Positions 55,633 to 64,000 of a DNA stretch of 64,000 bases are shown here, piece by piece (positions within the stretch are counted from its first letter, which is position 1; each line of letters begins with the position of its first letter). A program made the translations under genes and the position numbers. The stretch is from positions 1 through 64,000 of the IMG/VR virus record IMGVR_UViG_3300023223_001973, one strand, 5' to 3'. Source of the stretch: a virus. The notes under the pieces were generated by a model that was given only the letters and a program-made list of their open reading frames with translations, was not told where the DNA came from and ran no database searches.

Positions 55633-58600
55633 ATGGATGCAGCTACTTCGCTTGAAGGTTTGCTTCAGGGGCTCATGACTGAGCTTGAAACGCAGGATCT
55701 CCACCCTGTTGCTGTTGTAGAGCAGGATGACATGGATCTTCCGCGGGATGCTCTTCCTGATGAGGAAGAGGAGCCTGAAGAGGATGATATTCCTGTTCCT
55801 GAAGAGCCAGAGGAGCTTGCTCCCGAGCTTCCTGAGATCACAGATGCCCTCGCCCAGGAGTTCTACGAGAAGTTAGAGGTACCCGATACCATCGAAGTCT
55901 CTGCTCTTAAGTCGGGCATGGAGGCTGAGCTTGAGCATTGGGAGACCTCTGGTGAGAGCATGGAAGTGGTTGCCCGCATTGCTGTTGATCACTTGCTTGA
56001 GTCTCCTACCTACTATGAAGCTCTGGCTGCTATGATAGCTGACCTTGAGGCTGAGCAGGGCCCGACCGATCCTGAAGAGCCTCTTGAAGAGCCAGAGGAA
56101 CCTGTTGAAGAACCTGAAGAGGAAGAGGAGGAGCCTACTGAGTCTCGTGTTCAAGAGCAGGCTGGTTCTAAGTATGCTATGGGTGAAGTGGGGGAGTGGG
56201 ATGCTATTAGTGTTAACCTGACTTCTGACCGGTTGGAGTTTACTTCTCATGATGAGAGTGAGGGTCCTGAGGGTTATGACTTCACGATGAAAAAGGAAGG
56301 GAACGAGTGGGTGGTTGATAGGGAGGAGACTTCTTATAATGTTCAAGGCAGTCATGTTCTTTGGCTTATAGCTAGTGGGTATAAGGATTGGGATGAGGCA
56401 GGGGAGAAGGCTCCAAAGCGGGATGAGGATGTCCGTATTCCTGATGCTAAGATGTTCGATGCTGTGAAGCAGATGGCAGAGGAAGAGGCAGCCTCTCTTA
56501 CTTTGGGATCTTCTGAGGGACCTGAAGAGGCCCGTATTCGTGAGCAGGCCGAGGGTGAGTCTGAGAATGTGTTAGGGCTCGAATGGAAGTACCCGAAGCC
56601 TGTTGCCCGCGTGGATCAGCTTGTCGCAGAGTATGGTCAGCCTCAGACTGTGGCTGATGATCGGGTAATCTGGACTGAAGGCATTGAACCCTTTAGCGAG
56701 ATTAGGGTTGTTGATGAGGAGATACCTCATGATAAGCCCAAGCCTCATGCTGACTATCTTTATGCCTCCATGCCTTATAATGTTCCTGAGGATAAGGTGG
56801 CTGACGTTGAGAAGATCAGTAAGTCGGTAATGTATGATCCTCTCAAGCAGGTCATTACAGCTCGCTGTGATAACATGGCTGCCAATGTTACAAGCCTGTA
56901 TCTTGCCCAGCAGATAGCTGATGGTGAGATGACTGCTGATGAAGCCTCTGAGCAGTATGGTGACACCATTATGAAGGCTATGGAGGATGAGGCACTGGTT
57001 CAGGACATGAAGGGCAAGCTCAAGCCTATGATGGGTGAACTACCTCCTGAGGATGGTGAGCCTGAAGAACGTATCGTGAATCCCATGATTGGTGCTAATG
57101 AGGCTAAGGGTGCCGTCAAGGGCCTTGCCAAGAAGGCTGGCCGCTCTGTTAAGAAGGCTGAGGAGATCTGGAAGTCCGTCAAGAAGGACTATCTCACGCG
57201 CAACAAGAAGACCGAAGATGAGATGACTGATCGTGACTGGGAGAAGGTTACTGGAGCAGTCAAGCACTCTCTCGGTCTTAAGGCTGGTGAGTCTCGTGTA
57301 AGTGAAGACAAGGGCTGGATTGCGTTTGGGAAGAACCATAATGAGTATGTCCTCCTAAGTGAGGATAGGGAGCAGTTCTGGGCTGGTAATGAGAAGGGCT
57401 GGACCAAGACCTATGAAGAGGCTAAGGTATTCTCCTCTCAAGAGGAGGCTGAGAAGGCTGCTAAGTCACTAGGCCTTGATCCCTATGAGTCTCGCGATAA
57501 GGAGTCCCGTGCTGATGAACTCCAGTCTGGTATGTTTATTGAGGGCCATGAGGGTGATGACATTAAGGAGCCCGACATTCCCAGGGATTTTGATGAGGAA
57601 GAGTTTGAGGCCTGGCAAGAGGCTGGTGGTACCTCTCTAGCTGATCTTTCCTTAGAACAGCAGAAGAAGCTGTTTCAGGAGGAAGATTCTGGGGGACCCC
57701 CCGCTGACGAGACTAAGGGACGCGGATTTGGCTCTTCAGGAGTCTCTCGTGAGGAGGAGATGAAGGCTGAGGGAGCAGTCATGGATGCTGGTATCAAGTA
57801 TGATACCAAGAATTATGACATCGCTAATGGTCGCCTTGAGTTTGCACAGTCTTTACCTGGTCGAGGAGCTTCAGCTGATGTTGTCGCTGTCTGGGACCTG
57901 AAGGCTCATAAGCTTATTGACATGGAGGAAGGTAGAGTTCCTAATGTTACAGCTCCTGAGGCTGACAAGATTAAGGACCTTCGTGAACAGGGTTATATGC
58001 CTTTAGCCAAGGGTCTTACGCAAGAGGATGCTGATAATATGGCCAAGGTGAAGGATGGTGTGGTCTCTCCTGATCCTGAGAACCCTGAGAAGTTTATGGT
58101 CCTGGTTAAGGAATCTCTGTGGGAGGAAACCCCTTCTGAGGAAGGTCCTCCTAAGGAGGATAATGGTCCCCGTATTGAGTTCCGTAGTGAGGCTGAGGAG
58201 GATCTCTGGGATACTGAGCTGCTGGGTCAGATCTCGGATGGGGCTTATGAGAACTATCGTGGATCTCATTATCGGCACTGGGATCAGCTTCCTACAAGGG
58301 TTAACCCTGATCTACGTCGTCCGCGGGTGGTTAACAGTCAGTATAAGAATTACTTCCCATTTCATAAGGACCTGATGGATGCCGTTGGTCCGCGGATGTT
58401 GAAGATTGTCAGGCGGACCATGCCTGAGGCTACTTCGGAGGATCTCCGCAAGATGCTGGTTCATATCAGCAATGCTGTGAGATACCCCGTTCGTGAGGTT
58501 AGAGAATCGATGCGTGAAGGATTGACCACTACTCCTAATGATGTTGCTAAGTCCGGTGGTGGTACCTTTGCCAAGAAGGGTGAGACTGTCCAAGCTGAGA

Positions 58601-59625
58601 GGATCTCTGATGAGTCTGGTGGCACGACATTGATCCTGACCAACCCTGAAGAGGGTACTCGTGAGATCCTCCAGTTTGAGTCTGAGCAGGCTATGTCAGA
58701 TGCTGGCTGGAAGGTAGAGGAGACCAAGATGAATGAGGAAGGCATTATACCTCCTGTGAAGCAAGGTAAGGACGAACCTCATCCTATCAAGGATCCCATT
58801 GCATCCGATGTGGATACCTTGAAGGATAAGGACATGGAGGATGAGCGTGTGAAGCCTGCTGAGATGGACTTTGATGAGCAGGGTAAAATGTATATGGATG
58901 CTGTCCTCAGCACAGAGGGTTTGCCTGGCGCTGGACCGTCCGGTCAGGAAGGTACAACTGAATCTATGGAAGAGGCAGACGTACCTAAAGTAGCACTGCC
59001 TCGCGGGTTCCCAAAGTTGGATCAGGACACTTGGGAGAAGGCTGTTGCCTCGCTGCACAAGCGAGGTACCTTGAAGAAAGGTGATAAATACAATTATGCA
59101 GCTCTTATAGCTGTGTATAGGAATATGGAGGCTAAGGCTGAGAGAGAAACAATGACGCCTACTAAGGAATTCCGGGATCTTCATGGGTTACTCTCTGGTT
59201 TAGGAGGTCCTGTGAATGAGCAGGGTAACTTCGCTGTTGCTCGTCCTGATGATATTGGGACTACTGAGGTTAGGGGAGATACATACTATCAGACCTATGG
59301 TGGACCGGGTGGTAGTGAGCCTCCCATTCCTGAGTGGCTTCCCTCGGCTGTTGTCGAGCAGTTCAAACAAGCTTGGACGGATGAGTTTAAGGCCCAGGCT
59401 GAGGCAGAAGCTGGGGAGGGTGAGGACCTTGACGATGTGATGTTTAACATGTCTCAGACTACTTATGATGACGCCTCTGGGTTCCTTGTTGTGGGACCAA
59501 GTATGTCTGAGGATTTCTCAGGTGTTGATCACTGGACAGTGGGCCCCTTCAAGGCTCAGGTTAAGCTGCCTGGCTCTGAGGAAGAGTCAGCTGTTGAGGT
59601 TTGGGGTGGTATCTCTGGGGTGTAG
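55633..59625 (+). CDS. Giant multidomain protein with repeated ESR[V/I]xE processing-like sites
   Basis: 1330 residues, very acidic. It starts with an amphipathic helix (SLEGLLQGLMTELE). Folded modules are separated by Glu/Pro-rich linkers and by similar hexapeptides: ESRVQE at 170-175, EARIRE at 299-304, ESRVSE at 553-558 and ESRADE at 624-629. These fit the [hydrophobic]-x-E specificity of T4-type prohead proteases. Modules include a GWIAFGKNHNEYVLLSED domain and a KYNYAALIAVYRNME motif seen in phage proteins. It is best read as a polyprotein of internal head proteins. Functions of the modules unknown. Confidence 0.6.
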   Translation: MDAATSLEGLLQGLMTELETQDLHPVAVVEQDDMDLPRDALPDEEEEPEEDDIPVPEEPEELAPELPEITDALAQEFYEKLEVPDTIEVSALKSGMEAELEHWETSGESMEVVARIAVDHLLESPTYYEALAAMIADLEAEQGPTDPEEPLEEPEEPVEEPEEEEEEPTESRVQEQAGSKYAMGEVGEWDAISVNLTSDRLEFTSHDESEGPEGYDFTMKKEGNEWVVDREETSYNVQGSHVLWLIASGYKDWDEAGEKAPKRDEDVRIPDAKMFDAVKQMAEEEAASLTLGSSEGPEEARIREQAEGESENVLGLEWKYPKPVARVDQLVAEYGQPQTVADDRVIWTEGIEPFSEIRVVDEEIPHDKPKPHADYLYASMPYNVPEDKVADVEKISKSVMYDPLKQVITARCDNMAANVTSLYLAQQIADGEMTADEASEQYGDTIMKAMEDEALVQDMKGKLKPMMGELPPEDGEPEERIVNPMIGANEAKGAVKGLAKKAGRSVKKAEEIWKSVKKDYLTRNKKTEDEMTDRDWEKVTGAVKHSLGLKAGESRVSEDKGWIAFGKNHNEYVLLSEDREQFWAGNEKGWTKTYEEAKVFSSQEEAEKAAKSLGLDPYESRDKESRADELQSGMFIEGHEGDDIKEPDIPRDFDEEEFEAWQEAGGTSLADLSLEQQKKLFQEEDSGGPPADETKGRGFGSSGVSREEEMKAEGAVMDAGIKYDTKNYDIANGRLEFAQSLPGRGASADVVAVWDLKAHKLIDMEEGRVPNVTAPEADKIKDLREQGYMPLAKGLTQEDADNMAKVKDGVVSPDPENPEKFMVLVKESLWEETPSEEGPPKEDNGPRIEFRSEAEEDLWDTELLGQISDGAYENYRGSHYRHWDQLPTRVNPDLRRPRVVNSQYKNYFPFHKDLMDAVGPRMLKIVRRTMPEATSEDLRKMLVHISNAVRYPVREVRESMREGLTTTPNDVAKSGGGTFAKKGETVQAERISDESGGTTLILTNPEEGTREILQFESEQAMSDAGWKVEETKMNEEGIIPPVKQGKDEPHPIKDPIASDVDTLKDKDMEDERVKPAEMDFDEQGKMYMDAVLSTEGLPGAGPSGQEGTTESMEEADVPKVALPRGFPKLDQDTWEKAVASLHKRGTLKKGDKYNYAALIAVYRNMEAKAERETMTPTKEFRDLHGLLSGLGGPVNEQGNFAVARPDDIGTTEVRGDTYYQTYGGPGGSEPPIPEWLPSAVVEQFKQAWTDEFKAQAEAEAGEGEDLDDVMFNMSQTTYDDASGFLVVGPSMSEDFSGVDHWTVGPFKAQVKLPGSEEESAVEVWGGISGV

Positions 59626-59627
59626 TT

Positions 59628-60506
59628 ATGGAAGAGTTTGAGCCCCTCTTTAACTTTCTAATGGAAGGAAACGTCGGACCTCTCATTGAGCAGGAACCTG
59701 CCACTGGGATGAAGCAGGACCGTCTTCCACGTGAGGAGGCTCTCAAGCGCTTCGACCTTGTGAAGGCCACTCTTGTTGAGTTGGGGATTGACGCTGATGC
59801 CATAGAACCTGGTGGCTCCATACGACGGGGTAAGGACACTGTTGGTGATCTTGATGTTGGCATCTTCGACTATGACAAGATAAGCAAAGGATTCTACAGC
59901 CGGTTTGTTGAGACTATGAAGGCTAAGGGTCATGAGGTTACGCCTAAGACCTTGGGAGCCTCTCAGACCTCTCTTCTCATTGATGGGTTTCTGGTTGAGC
60001 TGAAGAAGTTCCCTACGGAGTCTTACGGTGCGGCCATGATCTTTATTACGGGTCCTGGCCAGTACAACCTTGACATGAGGGGCTGGGCTAAGGGTAAGGG
60101 CTACAAGCTGAATCGCTATGGTCTCTTTGATGCTGCCTCTGGTAAGATGTATCCCTCCGACAAGGAGGAAGGGATCTACAAGCAGTTGGGCATCCCTTAT
60201 GAGCAACCTAGTGCAAGGCTTAAGTTTAGTCCTCCACGTGAGGAGAGACCTGCAGACCCGAAGCCTGATGAGACTCAGATACCTGAAGAGCTCTGGAACA
60301 AGGTCCCTGATGACGTTAAGGCTAAGCTGAAAGACTTCGATGTTCCTGCCGTTGATGAGAACGGGATTCGACTGGGCAAGGACTTCCTCTGGAACAAGAA
60401 GGTCAGGCAGAGGTACCATATCACATACTCCCAGGCGAAGAGGTCTGGTCAGGAGATGAAACCCAAGTTTGAGCTTCCTGCGGAGTTCAAGCTGGATCGC
60501 TATTAG
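59628..60506 (+). CDS. DNA polymerase X-like nucleotidyltransferase, possibly packaged
   Basis: 292 residues from ATG 59628. Pol-beta superfamily core: PGGSIRRGKDTVGDLDVGIF (Gly-Ser at 63-64, Asp74 and Asp76), FLVELKKFP (Glu124), ITGPGQYNLDMRGWAKGKGYKLNRYGLFD, the nucleotide-binding region of PolX polymerases. The N-terminal helix-hairpin-helix domain is replaced by a leader MEEFEPLFNFLMEGNVGPLIE that ends in L-I-E like the neighbouring packaged-protein leaders. It could repair or add nucleotides early after injection. A C-terminal 90-residue extension is unassigned. Confidence 0.75.
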   Translation: MEEFEPLFNFLMEGNVGPLIEQEPATGMKQDRLPREEALKRFDLVKATLVELGIDADAIEPGGSIRRGKDTVGDLDVGIFDYDKISKGFYSRFVETMKAKGHEVTPKTLGASQTSLLIDGFLVELKKFPTESYGAAMIFITGPGQYNLDMRGWAKGKGYKLNRYGLFDAASGKMYPSDKEEGIYKQLGIPYEQPSARLKFSPPREERPADPKPDETQIPEELWNKVPDDVKAKLKDFDVPAVDENGIRLGKDFLWNKKVRQRYHITYSQAKRSGQEMKPKFELPAEFKLDRY

Positions 60507-60514
60507 GAGAGGTT

Positions 60515-60820
60515 ATGTCCTTTGAAGAGATTTATGAGAAGGTAGAGGAAGCTCGACCTACTCAGGCTGACTATGAGAGATTCCAGCAGGAGTATAAAAC
60601 TTTTCTTGATGGATCTGGCCTAGATGGTGACATCAATAATGTCGCTGATGAGGTATTTTATGAGATATGGCCGGTCTCTGAGGAGGAAGAAGGAAAAGCT
60701 GTAGACTTTCTTCAGAGGCTTGCTTCTAAGTATAAAATGCGGTATAGCCACTATGGTACGAAGGGTGATGGACAGTTTCATAACCATTATGTAGCATGGG
60801 ACTTACAGTGGATGGTTTGA
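60515..60820 (+). CDS. Small protein with packaging-type leader, 101 aa
   Basis: Starts MSFEEIYEKVEE followed by ARPTQ: an amphipathic helix ending in V-E-E. The remaining 89 residues are acidic and helical with an aromatic/His-rich end (HYGTKGDGQFHNHYVAWDL). AGGAGAGG site. The leader is shared with the next six genes. Effector function unknown. Confidence 0.6.
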   Translation: MSFEEIYEKVEEARPTQADYERFQQEYKTFLDGSGLDGDINNVADEVFYEIWPVSEEEEGKAVDFLQRLASKYKMRYSHYGTKGDGQFHNHYVAWDLQWMV

Positions 60821-60832
60821 TAGGAGGTTGTT

Positions 60833-61399
60833 ATGGAGTTTGGTGATATCTTCGAGAAGGTGAACGAGGTTAAGATCAACGAGGGTTGGGAAGCCTACCC
60901 ACTTCCTAAAACTCTAGAAGATCTAATGTATACCCTTAAGGGTATGAAAGTGGGTGAGTATGCTATTACTGATGTGGTGAAGAATAAGGGTGGAGAGGGT
61001 GTTACCATTACTGGTGAATGGGGTCCGGAGAAGGTTGATTTGTACCCTTGGGGTCCTAATGCTCTTGAGCTCAGTCTTTCTGGTGATATTTACGAAGAGG
61101 GTGAGTATCCTGCTTCCCCAGAAAGGGGTCCTAGACTCAACCAGGATGCTAGTCTTTTTCAGGAAATGTTTGACGATATGAGGAACTTTGATGTTATTGA
61201 TCAGACTAACTCTGATGTCTCTGTTGACAATATTGAGCGGCTTGGGTTTGGTGAGTATAAGACTGGTGAGGATGAAGCTGGTGAACCTGAGTATACTATT
61301 CCTGTTGAGGTTCTTCAGAAGAGAATGGAAGAGGCCGACACTGGAGTTACTGAAGAGGCTGTATTAGATTTCATTGATGATCTTTTGACTTCTAGGTAG
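60833..61399 (+). CDS. Protein with packaging-type leader, 188 aa
   Basis: Leader MEFGDIFEKVNE, then VKINE, two successive [V/I]-x-E sites, then a folded part (GEYAITDVVKNKGGEGVTITG) with beta pattern and an acidic helical C-terminus. TAGGAGG site. No enzyme motif recognised. Confidence 0.6.
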   Translation: MEFGDIFEKVNEVKINEGWEAYPLPKTLEDLMYTLKGMKVGEYAITDVVKNKGGEGVTITGEWGPEKVDLYPWGPNALELSLSGDIYEEGEYPASPERGPRLNQDASLFQEMFDDMRNFDVIDQTNSDVSVDNIERLGFGEYKTGEDEAGEPEYTIPVEVLQKRMEEADTGVTEEAVLDFIDDLLTSR

Positions 61400-61407
61400 G
61401 ATCAACT

Positions 61408-61962
61408 GTGTACTTTGATGAAATCTTCGACAAGGTGAATGAAGACTCTAATTACGTCTACACCGCTCAGGTAGACCTTGGCACCAATCGTAAAGGCTAT
61501 CAGCAAATGGGCCCATACACTGTGCCTGAAGGGAAAACCTTTGCTGGTGATAATTATCCATCTGAGCAGGACTATATTGCTGATCTTATAGCAAAGGGTT
61601 ATGATGAGACTGGGCAACTGAGGAATGTTACTGATCCTCGTTATAGTGTTCAATATGAGGCTCAAGTGAATGAGACTAACATGATAGGCTTCGCAGCTGG
61701 CACTCTCCCTCTTAAGGTTACTCAGGAGCAAGAGACAAGGGAGGTATGGACCTGTCCTCATTGTGATAAGGAAATTCAAGAGAAGACTCTCTTCTGCGAG
61801 GACTTGGATTCTAAGGAATACACTCATAGTCCTTGTAAAGGAAAGGTTTCTCTACCACAGACCACGGAGGGTGAGGATGATATTACTCGCTTCCTAAGTG
61901 GCAAGGATAGTCATGGCCAGGGTGAGGATGTATCCTTTTATGCTATGACCCCGAGAGGTTGA
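61408..61962 (+). CDS. Protein with packaging-type leader and zinc ribbon, 184 aa
   Basis: GTG start. Leader MYFDEIFDKVNE. Residues 15-60 are a strand-rich domain beginning YVYTAQVDLGTNRKGYQQMG. A CPHCDKE motif (about residue 115) with Cys at 131 and 142 suggests a zinc ribbon. It could be a host-directed effector delivered with the DNA; inferred from the leader. Confidence 0.55.
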   Translation: MYFDEIFDKVNEDSNYVYTAQVDLGTNRKGYQQMGPYTVPEGKTFAGDNYPSEQDYIADLIAKGYDETGQLRNVTDPRYSVQYEAQVNETNMIGFAAGTLPLKVTQEQETREVWTCPHCDKEIQEKTLFCEDLDSKEYTHSPCKGKVSLPQTTEGEDDITRFLSGKDSHGQGEDVSFYAMTPRG

Positions 61963-61963
61963 T

Positions 61964-62245
61964 GTGTTTGGTGAGCTATATGAAGCAATTTTAGAGAAGC
62001 GTGGAACTGGAAAGAGGGCTCGTGTCCCTGGTATACTAGATGTACCAAGGGGTAGATCTGCCTTTAGTATGGGGATTGGTCATTATGTGAAGTTGGCCAA
62101 GCAGCATGGTAAGTCGAAGATCCTGAGTGCTCTCAAGAACCTGGAGCAGCTGAATAAGATACCGTTTCCTAAGTCTTCAGCTGCTGCGAATAAACTGATT
62201 AACCGGCTTACAGCCTCTTCCAAGTGGAAGAAGCTCAAGAGGTAA
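61964..62245 (+). CDS. Small basic protein with packaging-type leader, 93 aa
   Basis: GTG start after GAGAGG. Leader MFGELYEAILE, then KRGTGKRARVPG. The mature part would be strongly basic (many Lys/Arg) and helical, like DNA-associated internal head proteins. No family recognised. Confidence 0.6.
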   Translation: MFGELYEAILEKRGTGKRARVPGILDVPRGRSAFSMGIGHYVKLAKQHGKSKILSALKNLEQLNKIPFPKSSAAANKLINRLTASSKWKKLKR

Positions 62246-62246
62246 T

Positions 62247-62519
62247 ATGTTTCACGGCCTGTTTGAACGTTTGAGTGAGGATCAAGAGCACGGCCGCGTT
62301 CTCCTCATTAAGATGAATGAAGAGGGTTATGAGTCTCTGATGCCTATGCTACAGCATCTAGAGAATGCTGGCAACGTTGGACACTCTCTATCTGTGGAAA
62401 TGGATGATGACAAGTATGGGTGGGATGGTGACGGTAATGCTAGGATCTTGGGAATTATTGACTTAACTGCTGAAGAGGTCAAAGCGGCTTCTGAAGCTGA
62501 GCCTGTTGAAGGAGAGTAA
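62247..62519 (+). CDS. Small protein with packaging-type leader, 90 aa
   Basis: Leader MFHGLFERLSE, cleavage-like L-S-E, then DQEHGRVLLIKMNEEGYESL. The mature part is acidic with alpha/beta pattern. TAA/ATG junction with the previous gene. Unknown function. Confidence 0.6.
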   Translation: MFHGLFERLSEDQEHGRVLLIKMNEEGYESLMPMLQHLENAGNVGHSLSVEMDDDKYGWDGDGNARILGIIDLTAEEVKAASEAEPVEGE

Positions 62520-62520
62520 G

Positions 62521-63807
62521 ATGTCGGACAAGAATCCTAACCTTGGTTTCCAGGGCTTGCTTGAGTCCATGAATGCTGTGGAGCTCAATGAAGAGACTCT
62601 CCCTGTGGAAGAGGCCCGTATTAATGAAGTCTTAACTTCTGATGAGCGGAAAGCTATTAATGATTGGCTTGAGCCTTATGACGCTCGGTTGATGCCGCAT
62701 GACTCCTCCGCTGAAGATGATGTGATGATCTCAACTAAGCGTCTTGAGAGTCCTGAGCAGTTTTCTAAGCTCCAGAGTGAGGCTGCGAAACGCTGGCCTC
62801 GCTTTGAATGGGATCAGGGTGGAGATTTCTTAGTGGGTAATGTGAAGGAATCCCGCGTTGATGAGGCTGTCCGTCAGCGTCGTAAGTGGTATCCTGATGG
62901 TACTGTTGAGGAAGAGATTGAGTGGGATGAGGACCACCATATGGCTGCTATGGCTGATGGTGCTAAGCTCCCTGAGAGTCTCGTGAAGGAGAACGCTGAG
63001 GAGCTGATCGCCAAGTTCGTCCAGTCCGAGCATAAGAAGGACAAGGATCGTTATACCGTTGAGTATGGTGGTCAAACCTACACTGGCGAGAGTGTTGATG
63101 ATCTCATCGAGCAGCTGACCTCTAAGGGTCCTGACGAGTCCAAGGTGGAGGAGAATGAGGAATATGATCCTAAGCAAACTCGGGGGGCAAATGCCGCTAA
63201 TTGGATTAGGAACCGTTCTCGCGAGACAGGTGGGTGGGTCAATATCCCTTGGGGTGAAGGTGTTCGCTTTGGTTTGACCGATGTTGTTAAGGATCAGGTT
63301 CCTGAGGGGGAGAAGATTGTTGGTGATCCTTCACAAGAGTGGATTCTTAATCAACCAGATGCTGAGTATGGTGATTATATGTATGAGCCTCCTCAGACTT
63401 TAACAGGGATTTATCTTCCTTATTTGGATGATTTTCAGGGAGATCCTTCTTTTGAGGAGATGATGACTGCCTTGAAAAGGGCAAATGAGAGTCAGGTAAT
63501 TGAGCAAGGACCAGGAAGGAGGGGTGGCCCTGGGAGCACTCCTATAGTTCAGGTACCATTTGGTGCTGGTAGTGGCCCTGGAAGGAAAGATGGTCTGTTG
63601 TCGATCTCTGTTGTTAATGACGCTGATCCTCCTGAGTCCTGGCAATGGAACCTGAACATTTTGGTATCTACTGGCGATAGTGTTGAGTTGACGGGCGTGA
63701 CTCCGGATTCGATTGAGACATTGATGATTCAGCTTGGACAGGCTAAGGATGAGCTTGCTAAGCAGCCTCCCTTTAAGGACAAGGACGAGTCTCTCGACTA
63801 TGCTTAA
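62521..63807 (+). CDS. Multidomain protein with several processing-like sites, 428 aa
   Basis: ATG 62521 directly follows the upstream stop. Leader LGFQGLLESMNAVELNE, then EARINE (31-36) and ESRVDE (110-115), each fitting [hydrophobic]-x-E cleavage. Two or three small folded modules follow, e.g. YTVEYGGQTYTGESVDDLIEQL and a final beta-rich part. Related in plan to the 1330-residue protein. Probably a packaged, processed protein; activity unknown. Confidence 0.6.
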   Translation: MSDKNPNLGFQGLLESMNAVELNEETLPVEEARINEVLTSDERKAINDWLEPYDARLMPHDSSAEDDVMISTKRLESPEQFSKLQSEAAKRWPRFEWDQGGDFLVGNVKESRVDEAVRQRRKWYPDGTVEEEIEWDEDHHMAAMADGAKLPESLVKENAEELIAKFVQSEHKKDKDRYTVEYGGQTYTGESVDDLIEQLTSKGPDESKVEENEEYDPKQTRGANAANWIRNRSRETGGWVNIPWGEGVRFGLTDVVKDQVPEGEKIVGDPSQEWILNQPDAEYGDYMYEPPQTLTGIYLPYLDDFQGDPSFEEMMTALKRANESQVIEQGPGRRGGPGSTPIVQVPFGAGSGPGRKDGLLSISVVNDADPPESWQWNLNILVSTGDSVELTGVTPDSIETLMIQLGQAKDELAKQPPFKDKDESLDYA

Positions 63808-64000
63808 AGATCTTCTCGAAAGACTGACTGAGCAGGAGGAGCCTGTACAAGAACATCTCCCCAAGGCTTGGGGTATTCTATACGCCAACCCCAATCCTGA
63901 TGACTCTCGCAAGCAGTGCCTTAACTGTATAATGTGGTCTAGGGACAACCGTTGCAGCATTCATGAGTCTGATGAGGAGACTACAGAGGATCACACCTGT
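63800..64000 (+). CDS. Protein with packaging-type leader (partial at window edge)
   Basis: ATG 63800 overlaps the previous gene. Leader MLKDLLERLTE, then QEEPVQEHLPKAWGI. Cys residues in CLNCIMWSRDNRCSIH suggest a metal or Fe-S site. The frame is open to the window end. Confidence 0.6.
   Translation, partial: MLKDLLERLTEQEEPVQEHLPKAWGILYANPNPDDSRKQCLNCIMWSRDNRCSIHESDEETTEDHTC

Overview
The window is one continuous segment of a tailed double-stranded DNA bacteriophage genome. All supported genes lie on the + strand, mostly touching or overlapping (ATGA and TGATG junctions). A T4-type head module (large terminase, portal, fused prohead protease and scaffold, gp23-like major capsid protein) and a gp46/gp47, RecA, sliding clamp and clamp-loader set point to a large myovirus-like phage. 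No tail, lysis, DNA polymerase or helicase genes are visible, so the genome extends well beyond both edges. The host cannot be named from sequence alone.

Layout. (1) 0.1-2.6 kb: an operon with a RAMP/Cas7-like protein, followed by a 0.65 kb non-coding array with strict 5-nt periodicity. (2) 2.7-5.7 kb: small genes, a stand-alone RNR TSCPD-type domain, a phage tmRNA and a tRNA-Asn. (3) 5.7-15 kb: an accessory locus of glycosyltransferases, a radical SAM enzyme, two methyltransferases and two sulfotransferase-like proteins. (4) 15-24 kb: ATP-dependent DNA ligase, DHH phosphoesterase, two paralogous ECF-like sigma factors, and a ubiquitin-like cassette (JAMM protease, E1, degenerate JAMM-like protein, Ubl with a C-terminal GG). 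(5) 24-42 kb: replication, recombination and repair: UDG-like, endonuclease IV, HU-like, possible SSB, RuvC-like, RecA-like, a Rad50 split into two genes, Mre11/SbcD, sliding clamp, a large radical SAM protein, TOPRIM primase and clamp loader. (6) 42-55.6 kb: packaging and capsid genes. (7) 55.6-64 kb: genes whose products start with similar short amphipathic peptides ending in a [V/I/L]-x-E site, as expected for proteins targeted into the prohead and clipped by the phage protease.

Regulation. Seven intergenic sites match TGAAC-N16-CGTA exactly, with a TAAAC variant and weaker relatives. This resembles ECF-sigma promoters (compare the B. subtilis SigW type), and the phage encodes two ECF-like sigma factors in the same region. 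In several sites the TGA stop codon of the upstream gene is the first triplet of the -35 element.

The strongest candidates for undescribed biology are the RAMP-like gene with its 5-nt-quantised array, the phage ubiquitin-like cassette with a Ubl gene nested in another reading frame, the sigma/promoter regulon, and the cassette of putative packaged effector proteins.
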